From contig BRXU01000010.1 in the NCBI GenBank assembly GCA_030267565.1, positions 678,501 through 742,500 of the forward strand: DNA of 64,000 nt, given 5' to 3'. Within the stretch, counting starts at the first letter, position 1, and each line of letters begins with the position of its first letter. The notes below the pieces were generated by a model. The model was given only the letters and a program-made list of their open reading frames with translations. It had not been told where the DNA came from and did no database searches. The DNA comes from Pleodorina starrii (taxonomy: Eukaryota > Chlorophyta > Chlorophyceae > Chlamydomonadales > Volvocaceae). Positions 49,826-64,000 of the stretch are shown here, one piece after another. The position numbers and the translations under genes were made by a program.

Positions 49826-50299
49826 TGTTGCGGGAGCAGCACTAAACCGTGCCAAGTTTCAGGACGGTTTCGCTCCGTCAAGCACAGGTCTCAACAGCAG
49901 TGGTCCAGTAATCCTCGCGTAGATTACTCTGCTAACCAGGCTCCCTTCCAGGGCCTTTATACCCTGTTGCGAAGAAGGCTGAAACGACCTCTGGGATTCC
50001 GTACGTTCGAGGACCTTCGTGTCTGTCTAGTTCGTAAGTCTACTACGTAGCCCTTCGACCGACCTTCGTCGATACGAACGAGGTCTCAGGCGTAGCGCGT
50101 TCACACGCTATCTGGTTCTTTATATTCTGTAGAACTTCTTCTATCGATCGCGCCGGGAGCGCCTTACAAACTCTACAGGAGTCTATCGCGTCCCTATTAG
50201 GACCGCCCGCCAGTACGCCTACCAGCGGCGTTCCTTCGCGCGTCGAAGTCGTAGCAATACCGCGGCATCGAAATATGCCTAAGTATTCACGCTACAACA
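49826..50299 (-). repeat. 5' LTR of the gypsy element
   Basis: 474 bp, TG...CA ends, identical by eye to 45084-45557. A TATATTC-type block near the middle (minus-strand equivalent of tctttatattctg) could be part of the promoter, but this is not demonstrated. Confidence 0.95.
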
Positions 50300-50304
50300 C
50301 CCTT

Positions 50305-51965
50305 TATTACTCTTACCAAGTATGGTTTCACCGCAATATTAAATTGCACGTAATCCGGTAGAATTTTTCTGAGGCTCTTACTTGCATGTTTCATCATTCC
50401 CTCGATCACTGCTGGCTAACGTCCCGACAGCAGCCATTCCATGCTTGCGCATGTAAATTTAGGGTCGACGGTGCCGCAGAGGCAAGAGGAAAGCGTGTAA
50501 CCAGGCAGGGAAAACATTATGGGCAGAAATGGATAGCTCGGCCGGTCTGGTGGTGATGATATAATAGGGGTGGTAACAATAAATCAGTTGATGCGTCCTC
50601 CAGGTCTGTCAAGGGTGCGTGCCACATGGACCAAGGCCAGCGACAATCAATCAGGCTGCTGGGCGTGCCCTTTCGCATCATCCGACGCTGTATCGATTGT
50701 TCAGAAGGGCTCTGACTTTAGTCACGTCATCAAATTGGGGTTTTCATGAGAAATCATGTTTCGTTACACAGAAAGGGTACCTGCAGGCAATAAAAAGCCG
50801 TCTTCATTCGGTAGGTAGGCCGGGTGAGGGCCGGCTGCCGCGAGAGCTATCGCTAAGGCCTTAACACCCACAGCCTCACGGCAACCACCCTATGTAGCTA
50901 CAAAACCCGAAAATCACTCCTTCGTTCGTTCACGCCTGCGCGGACTCCTTAAGTGGCACCATGTGCCGTACCAACGCCCTTACGAGGGCACAACTCCTCT
51001 GAGTTCACAGAAAACCTAGGTTTTTTTAGCATTGCACTCAGAAACCCTTCAGTTCAATTCAGACCCGCATCCTGCATTGCAATTGCCCGCATTACCAACC
51101 CGCCGCCGGCGGCACAACCAATCAATGCAATGGCCAGCTATTCCACGAATAGCCATGTCAGCTCACTTGCCGCCGTCCCCCTAAACATGACGACCTCACA
51201 TTTCGTTTGCGACGTTAACTTTTCCAACCGCGCTGCAGAAGCCGGCCATCATCGAGGATCTGCGCCCTGTATGTCATGTCGTCCACCTACCAGCGACATA
51301 CACAACATCAACCAACAGCAATCTGGCGAGTTCGCCGTTCATTCCCCACGCAGGTCGATGTCTTGTTCCTTGCTACGAAATCATTCGCAACTAACCGTGT
51401 TTCAGGGCGGCTCGACCGGCAGCGGTCGATATCGTGCCTAGCTCACTTTACACATGCGCAGGAGAAAGCCCTTTTTGACTCCCGATCCCCGCGTAACCCC
51501 TGCTTCATTCAGGTGGACCTTTACGTCGGTATACATACGTATCTCGCCTTAGGAGCCTCAAGCACCTAACTATGGAGGCTTTAGGACATGCATGGCACAT
51601 GCATACAGCGTCCCATGTTCTCCGGAATCAAAAGCCTTGTTTCGTTCTATCTAGTTATAGCGATACATGAGCGTCTTGGTGCACGGGGGCTTTAGTTTTG
51701 TAACAAGGAGGCTGATATTGGACATTGTGCTCCGTTCCAAATCCGTGTTTTGTTGACAGCCTGCCTGACGTTCCACAAGCAACGAAGGACGCCCTCATAA
51801 CTTCGAATATCGCGTAGACACGAGCCTCGTCCCATCCAGGCGCCAAATTCGAGTAGTTCCATACATGTTCCTGGGCAAGTGCGCGCTGTTGCGACACCTT
51901 CCAGCAGCTTCCTGCCATCCATTACCGGGTTTCCTTGCTAGCTTCTGATGACCATTGAATGTTAC
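50305..51965. other. Intergenic, 3' flank of M11 gene 4; part duplicated at 59.2 kb
   Basis: No supported gene. The stretch from about 51160 onward is closely matched at 59218-59640 (for example cgacatacacaacatcaacc in both), so it belongs to a duplicated block with the last exon of gene 4. A minus-strand TGTAA at 51448-51452 lies about 515 bases after the gene 4 stop. Confidence 0.5.
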
Positions 51966-57621
<5,656 letters not shown>

Positions 57622-59099
57622 TCTGGTCGTCGGTGGCTGCTGGCTTGTTGACATCGGTGGGTTGGACGCAGAGGAAGGAGCTAGAGTTGCATTCCTCCAG
57701 CTAAAAAAACAGCCAAAAGCAAAGCTAAGAAGTTGGTCACGGCACACGGCCAAGCATCACTGTCATTGGACGCCTCCACAGTGTAGATATGGCGCTTCGG
57801 ATTCCCATTCCGTAGCCCCGCCCAATGTCGAAGGGTCTATAATTTGCTTGGCTGCCCCTGCCTATAATGCGTTCTAGCAACAAACCAGTTCCGCTATATT
57901 AAATGTGTGCTTGCTTAGAAAAAACCAGGCTGCCCGTGAATGCCCGCGTGCAGGTCCCCTGATGCTTCGTTATCACTTGACCAGACTTGACTGTGACGCC
58001 GGTCGCGATATAAGGCGCATAAGTAAACATTGAGAGCAAACGTGAAATTGTTGAATTACAAATCCCAATTATATGTATAACTTTAACATGAACATTAATT
58101 TATGATGTAGTTCGTTATCATTATGGGAGCTTCGGAACACGGAAAGACCGGCTGCCTAGCCGGCCACTTTTATTTCTTTGTTAATTATGGAACTAGGAGT
58201 AACCAGATAGCTTCTAAATACCGAAGGTGGTGGTCGACAACTTTGCCTCGGCCCTTATGGAGCGAGAACTCTATTACTACTCGGAACCATCTGATTTATT
58301 ATTTTTTATTTAAACGTTGGGTATTATTAATAATTTTCCTAAGCTTGCAGATTAAACGCTATGACCATAACGTTTATTATGCAAGCTTATAAAAATTGTT
58401 CCGCCTGCTGTGCGTGTGTGGATGGGCCTTTGCGTTTTTCTGGGCTGTGCTCGATCCTGCTCGATCGGCTGGCCGCCGTACTTTAAGTGCTACTTCCTCA
58501 TTCCTTATGATACAAAAGGCCATGAAGGAAATTATGACTTCGCCAAAAGCAGGTGCCTCCGGACCCAGCACACACACACACTCCGAAGCCAGCTGGGCGC
58601 ACAGCTTGATAGGGTGCCGAAACACCGCACCCGCCTCCCTACCACGCACCCCTAGCGTGAGCAGCGTGAGAGCTCATGATAGGGAATCCCTCAGTCCCGT
58701 GGGCAGCCAACCGCCAATCAAAGTGCGTCCTTGAGGGAACTCTTTCAACGCAGCCGCCAGACCCTCTGGATGGAGTGAGACACGCAGGAAGCTTATTTAA
58801 GCTTCCAGTCACCTTATAAGAATGCAAATGACATGACCATGCTTAATGATCGGTGACTATGACAGCAGACATCTTCACTCGCTAGGACGAAGGGGGTAGT
58901 CGTGTCTGGTGGAGCGAGGAGGCGGTGGGGGAGGTGCGTGACGGTGGCGAGCTGGGTTGCCGTGTCGCTCTCGGTGGTGGTAGGTTGTAACGCGGCCGTA
59001 CAGATGCCGTACACACGGCTAGCATAAATGCCTAAGAAAGGCGTCGCACAGCATCTCGAGTAGCCTTTGCTCCGCCCAAGCATTACGCGCGTAGGTGGA
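57622..59099. other. Upstream region of M11 gene 4, no gene supported
   Basis: Presumed promoter of gene 4, then AT-rich sequence (58020-58390) and mixed sequence without motif-bearing frames. Frames at 58123-58392 and 58396-58734 (plus) show no recognisable features. Confidence 0.4.
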
Positions 59100-59215
59100 G
59101 GACGGGGTGACCGTGGTAGCTGTGAAGGCTAAAGGTGGGGAAGGCGGGCGTAGCCGTGGTGGCGGGCGCGGCAGCGGCGGTGGAGGTCGATCGTAGCCGC
59201 AAGAGAGGAAGCCAA
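59100..59215 (-). pseudogene. Fragment of the Pro-rich last exon of M11 gene 4
   Basis: The minus strand reads RPPPPLPRPPPRLRPPSPPL, matching the RPPPPLPRPPPRLRPP stretch of exon 10 of gene 4, and the nucleotides (ggtggcgggcgcggcagcgg) match near 52170-52195. No acceptor or CDGL module remains. A second, smaller copy than 59524-60157. Confidence 0.65.
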
Positions 59216-59217
59216 CC

Positions 59218-60475
59218 ATGTCAGCCAACGTGCCGCCGTCCCCCTACCTAAACATGACGACCTCATATTTTATTTGCGAGGTTAACTTTGCCAACCGCGC
59301 TGCAGAAGCCATCATCGACGATCTCTACTAGGCGCGCGGCACTGTGCCCTGTCATGTCGTGTGTCCACGCACTTACCAGCGACATACACAACATCAACCA
59401 ACAGCGATCTGGCGAGTTGGTCGTTCATTTCCCAGGTCGATGTCTTCTTCCTTTTTGCAAATCATTCGCAACCGTTGAGTAAGACGCGACCGGCAGTCGA
59501 CATCGTGCCTAGGTATTAAGATCTCAATCTACGCTACATGGGTGCAGGAGAAACCTTTTTTTAACTCCTGGTCCCCGTGTACCCCCTGCTTCATTCAGGC
59601 GGACTTTTATATCGCTCACTACGAGCAAGATTGCATACAAATAAGGCCGGCATAGCCATGCTAAATGGGCATGTCGTGCTTTTGGGCGTTTTAGTTCCCT
59701 TGGGCCCTCGGCTCGTATGGGTTTTTGTTCATGAGAGGGGCACGCACCCCCCAACCATGTAACAAACACACACACAAATGGGCATACACGACAGCACATC
59801 ACATCACTAGCCGTGGTGGACGTCGCCGTACCGTGGTGGTGGCGGTCTAGGTGGGCGAGGTGGTCGGAGTCGTGGTGGCGGGCGCGGCAGCGGTGGTGGT
59901 GGCATTGGTGAAGGGGGCGGTGATGATGGGGGTGGTGGTGGGACGGAGGCTGTGGTGGTGGCCGTGGCAGTGGTGATGATGGCGGAGGCGCCGGAAGCCT
60001 TGATGGTGGAGGCGGCGGAGAAAGTGATTGCGACCGTGAGGTTGGTTGAGGTGGTGGTCGAGGAGAAGGCCGGGACCATGGAGAAGGCCTTGGGGAGGGA
60101 GGTGGTGAAAGTAGTATTGCTCCGCAGTCTGGGTCGTTGTTTCCGAACAGGCCATCGCTGTGGGGACAATCAAGGGCGCGGGGGGATGGTGGGTGGGTGG
60201 CTGGGGGCGTGTGGGGGATATGATACAGGGGCTATACATCAAGATAATTATCGCCACGTACATGCAACGGAACGTGTCAGCTTATCAACCGAATGGCCCA
60301 CCACTTGTACGTACAGCACCTGATATGAAAGTGCCGATTGGCTCATGTATTGGCATACATGGGACATCCCGGGATACATGGGACAGTCCGTCTGATATCA
60401 GACGGACTTTCCTTCCTGCCCTGCCTTCGTTCCATGCAATCCCGCCCTATCTGTCCGGATTTGCATGTCATTCAT
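59218..60475. repeat. Duplicated block derived from 51160-52775
   Basis: Order is preserved: the cgacatacacaacatcaacc block, the cccctgcttcattcaggcgg block, the Pro-rich exon, the CDGL module with acceptor, and a piece of intron 9 (tttgcatgtcattcat at 60469 and 52766). Small indels and substitutions are frequent. The copy stops before exon 9, so no catalytic exons came along. Confidence 0.8.
59524..60157 (-). pseudogene. Orphan last exon of an M11 metallopeptidase (copy of gene 4 exon 10)
   Basis: It starts after a proper acceptor (CCCCACAG) with CDGLFGNNDPDCGAILLSPP and a Ser/Pro-rich tract. A net frameshift relative to gene 4 then converts the Pro-rich frame into a His/Arg-rich one, still open to a stop at 59524. 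No exon 9 with the matching phase-2 donor is found upstream within the block, so it cannot make a protease on its own. It could serve as an alternative tail only if spliced from a distant exon. Confidence 0.75.
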
Positions 60476-60800
60476 GCATGATTGATATGACAAAAACGCA
60501 CGGCTCACGACCAACACAGTCTTGCATTACTGTTCATCAACATGTTGCGGCAGATGATACGTAGTCGTTTGCACGACAAACGGAGGCCGCTACGCGGGAA
60601 ATCGTTCTCCTCCTGACGCACAAACCTTGAAAGTCGTCGTTACGATGTCCTTATGCGAGTAAAGCGAGCGAAACGCGTTAGCACCGATGAGAATTATTTC
60701 CGTGCGCGCTTGCTATTTCCGTGGCTCGCTCGCCATGCCCGCGTGAAGCTTTTCTTCCGCACATCTAAGCCCATCCATCTAGCTAAGCCCATAACCACGC

Positions 60801-63800
60801 ATGGATAGCCGCATATTTTATCCATATCCAAATCTTGATGACCTTGTCGGCAGCACCGGTTCGGCGAGGTTTCGGACGCTGAATTCCGAAGACATCGCCA
60901 CCGGAAACAACGAGGGAGCCAAGGCAGCGGCCGAAGCCATTGCGATCTGGCTCAGCGATGCCTCGCCACCAGGGAATCGCGCAAGAAAGACCGGCACGGG
61001 CACCGACTCCACCTCAGCGCGCGCCTGCGGCTGGCCGCGCGCGCTTCCCCTCGCCGCGCTTTACAGCGTTTGGATCACGCTTCGCGATGACCCCGGCAAA
61101 CGCAATCTGGTGATCCTCTCCTCCCGCCTGCTGCGCCGCCTCCGCGAGGTCCTCTCCATAACCGTCCGGCGCCAGGAAGAGCTGCTGATGCGGGAAAATC
61201 CACCTCATCATCAAAACGAAGGCCGGCAGCACCGGCCTGGGTCACAGCAGCAGCGGCCGCAGCAGCAACAGAAGCAGCACTTCTCCGCACACGAGGATGA
61301 TAATGAGGAACCAGGCAGCAGCAGATCGCTGCGTCTTCCTGCAGATAGCAGCAGCGAGGAGCACGGCGGCAGAAGCAGCAGCGGCGGCTTTGGCGGCGGC
61401 GGCGACGATGTGGGTCGTCGCGGTGAAGGGGCGGCACAGCAGGCGCAGCAGCAGGCGGGCGGCTGCTGGGACATCCAGGAGGTCACCAAGCTGGTTTGCT
61501 TCTTCGGCGCCCAGCTGCTCATCTTGGTGGGTAGGTGGGTGTCATTACCGCAAGCGGGAGATACATTGCTTGCGCGGATGCTGAGCGAGGCGGCGGTGCG
61601 AACCGGAAACAATCCGCGGCCACGCAGGAGGGGACCGGGGCTTTATTTGGCGTAGATAGGTGACCCATTTTTTTCTGGGGTACGGTACGTACTATCTCCA
61701 AGGATACTTACATATATGCGATCTGGGTCGCGATGTTGGTGCATCGCCATGCGCGCGGCGGCTTGCTTGGGCACGCATATATGTCATCGTGCACACATGT
61801 ATATAAGTCAAGAGGGCGAGCATCACCACGCCCCATACAGTAACGAGCCGTAGAGCACGGTACGATCGGATTCGCTGCTGACCCACATCGCCGCCTCGCT
61901 CAGCGATTTGGGTCCCACTGCCCCTTTACGTGGATACCCCCCCTTACACACACACACACGTACGAACGGGTGCCTGCCGGATTGCGCCCTACCTGCGTTC
62001 GACCCTACCCCCCGTATGCATGCAGGCCGGCACCTCCGGGCCCTCCAAAGGTACCGCCGCCAACCCGCCGCCCGCCGGCGCCCCGCCACACGCCCCGGCA
62101 GCAGGCACAGCTACGGCCCCGGGGCGCAGCGGCGGCGCCGCCGCCGCCACCGGCCATGGCCGAGGCCGCGGCCGCCGGGGGCAGCCGGGGCGGGGCAGCG
62201 GCGGCGCCCGCGGCGGCAGTGGCTGTGCCGCTGCCGCAGGCGCCGGCGGCGGCGGCGCGCTGGCCCGACCCGTGGGTCCTCACAGCAGTGAGGAGTGGGC
62301 CGAGGCGCTGCATCAGGCGGCGGGCTGTCTGGACGATGTGGGTCGGCTGGTGTGGGTGAGAGGGCTGCGGTTTGAGTCAGCAGTGGAGGCGCGGGCGGTG
62401 GAGCAGGTGCGTGAGCGATCGAGGGAGGGCTGCGGGAGGTCGCTCGTAGGTAGGTTCGTTACACCAACCCTTCGTTTGGGTTTGGGTTCGTTGATTGCCG
62501 CCACCGGCGAGGAGAGTGAGTGACATGAGGCAGCAGCGGCTACTGTTACATGGGCAGAATTTAGGTAAGGTGCTGCTGCTGGGTTTGGATGGGGACTTGG
62601 GGAGTACCTTGGGAGGTACGGCTGTCTGGGAAGGAAGGGATTAGGTAACATTGGCCCTGATGATGGGGCCTCCGGGAAGGCATGCAGCAGGCGATTCGGG
62701 ACAGCAGGGGGGAGCATATTCATTATATTGCATCCATTGGTCCATCCAAGGAATGCATTGACAGTCGTCCAAGGATTGCATTTAGGGTCCAATACCTACC
62801 GGCGGTACCCCCCTACGCAGCCACCCACTCCTTCCCTTCCCTTCCCTTCCCTCCCTCCCTTCCCTCCCTTCCCTCCCTTCACTCCCTCCCTCCGGAATGA
62901 AGCTGCTGGTCAACGCATTGCTGCTGTGGGTGCCACGCATCCCCGCCAAGCCCCCCGCCGCGTTGAGGGCGGCGTATGCGCCGACCAGGGAGCACCTGGC
63001 AGGTGGGGATGGACGAGGGGCGAGCGGTGGGGACGGTGGATAGGTGGCCCCCGGGGGGGGGGGGGAGGGCAGGTGGGGACGAGGGGCGAGCGCACGGGTT
63101 GACGGGTGACTGGCAGGTGAGAGCGGCCGCGAGGGAAGGGAAGCACGGCGGGCCGGGAAGCTACGCAGAGGGGAGCGAGAGAGGGGTGAGTTGGGTTGTG
63201 GAAAACGCATGAGAGAAGAGGAGCGTGTCGGGTCGGAGAAGAATGACACCGGGAGAGCGCATGCATGCATGCATGCGCCTCCTCGCACAGAGGACTTCCA
63301 TTCGGAGCAAAAGGAGACGACGAGGCATGGAACGCCGTGCGCGCGTTTGCGCGCGCGCGCCCGCCGGGCCGTCTTGCGCGCCGGCGGGTGCCCACACACA
63401 AGCAAGAAGCAACCCCCTATCTATCTACCCTCCATCCCGCCGGGCCGAACAAACCGACGCGCGCCGCGCTTCGTTCGTCCGGTCCCGCGGCCAGTCCGAT
63501 CCTCCTCTCACCGGTTCGGTTCTGCGCACTGCACTGCACTGCACACATCCATTCGTCCAGCGGCCAGCAGCTGGCGCCACCCGCCTAAGAAGCTAGGGTC
63601 TGATCAAATAAAGGGCCTGACTCAAACTAACGCTGTGATAAACAAATCCGCTGTATGTGACGCTGCACATTCTTGTATGTAGGTCTTCTGTGCAGTGCCG
63701 CATGGCACCAGTGCGGCGCCATCCCGCGCCCGGTTCCGCCACCGGGTCTGGCCCCGGTTTCGGCGCCGGTTTCGGAGGCAGGCACACGGCCAGGGGGCCC

Positions 63801-64000
63801 TCATGGCGGCGAGAGCGGAACAGGGGGAGGCAGCCCCTGCCTGCCGGCCTTTGGCTGGGACGGTTACGGCGGCGGCCGGGGCGGCCGCGACGACCGCGGC
63901 GGCGTCCGCTGCAGCTACAGCCTTCGGAAGCTGCTGCGGGAGCTCGTCGAAGCTGCCGGCGGGGCGCCTAACGCAGCGGCGGCGGCGGCGGCGGCGTTGC
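60801..64000 (+). CDS. GC-rich gene of unknown function, 5' part (at least 4 exons)
   Basis: Not recognised. Proposed exons: 60801-61526 (ATG, 242 codons), 62026-62406, 62903-63002, 63683 to beyond the window end. Donors GTGGGT, GTGCGT and GTGGGG and the acceptors are phase-consistent; the acceptor at 62903 (after a long CT tract) is the least certain. Exon 1 has a Leu/Arg-rich helical segment near residues 85-130, then Gln-rich and Ser/Gly-rich low-complexity sequence and a hydrophobic stretch at its end. Exon 2 is Ala/Gly/Pro-rich and closes with an amphipathic segment (WAEALHQAAGCLDDVGRL). Exon 4 has Pro/Gly-rich sequence and LRKLLRELVEAAGG. Strand, base composition and lack of repeats set it apart from the M11 cluster, so it marks its right border. 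Confidence 0.5.
62825..62895. repeat. CCTTCC/CCCTCC pyrimidine tract
   Basis: About 70 bases of almost pure C/T on the plus strand, immediately before the proposed acceptor at 62903. It may be an extended polypyrimidine tract and can also form unusual DNA structure. Confidence 0.8.

Larger units (their letters stand above)
45084..50299 (-). mobile_element. Ty3/gypsy chromovirus-type LTR retrotransposon, complete ends
   Basis: A 5216-bp element read on the minus strand with 474-bp LTRs (45084-45557 and 49826-50299) that show no difference on reading. Ends are TGTTG...CAACA, and a 5-bp duplication ccctt flanks it (45079-45083 and 50300-50304). Order is 5' LTR, primer site, gag remnant with a zinc knuckle, pol (protease, RT, RNase H, integrase) and a C-terminal chromodomain, which places it among chromoviruses. 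The purine-rich tract before the 3' LTR is at 45558-45574. Most of gag is absent. Identical LTRs imply recent insertion; with gag missing, it was presumably mobilised with proteins from a relative. Confidence 0.95.

Noticed and set aside
63040..63070. G-run as a regulatory quadruplex
   Set aside because: A simple homopolymer tract in an intron; nothing else supports a function.

Overview
The window looks like nuclear DNA of a green alga, most likely a volvocine (Chlamydomonas/Volvox relatives). The main reason is a tandem set of four intron-rich genes for secreted M11 (gametolysin/VMP-type) metallopeptidases, two of which carry long Ser/Pro-rich wall-protein-like tails. Consistent with this are short exons with GT..AG introns, many dispersed and simple repeats, and a chromodomain Ty3/gypsy retrotransposon. 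No rRNA, tRNA, bacterial operon or CRISPR signal was seen.

Layout. (1) 188-6623: a candidate DNA transposon with imperfect inverted ends (GGGAGAG...) carrying one ten-exon minus-strand gene of unknown family. The gene is broken by a 251-bp TRIM retroelement and a 246-bp hAT-type MITE; ignoring both insertions leaves one continuous phase-consistent frame of about 1339 codons. Copies of a ~1-kb dispersed repeat flank it. (2) 8370-10256: a large foldback (inverted-repeat) element with a Helitron-Rep-like fragment in each arm. (3) 11403-23830, 26858-34516, 38062-44520 and 51966-57621: four M11 genes, all on the minus strand, head to tail. Their exon boundaries and intron phases were read from the sequence and sum to open frames of 570, 797, 585 and 757 aa. 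(4) 45084-50299: a Ty3/gypsy chromovirus on the minus strand between the third and fourth M11 genes, with two apparently identical 474-bp LTRs and a 5-bp target duplication. (5) 58.8-60.5 kb: duplicated 3'-end fragments of the fourth M11 gene. (6) 60801 to the window end: the 5' part of a GC-rich plus-strand gene of unknown function.

How it fits together. The M11 genes share one template: signal peptide, propeptide, HELQHxxGLxH zinc site with a Met-turn-like TDPMG, C-terminal beta-rich part, and a small Cys-Asp-Gly-Leu module in the last exon. They differ mainly in the last exon, which is very short (genes 1 and 3) or a long Ser/Pro-rich tail (genes 2 and 4). That suggests the same catalytic unit delivered free or tethered to the extracellular matrix. 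The introns collect most of the repeats (a 216-bp minisatellite, long TTA/TAA arrays, a second TRIM, a copy of the ~1-kb repeat). All exon models are from eye translation and splice-site reading only; no database search was possible.
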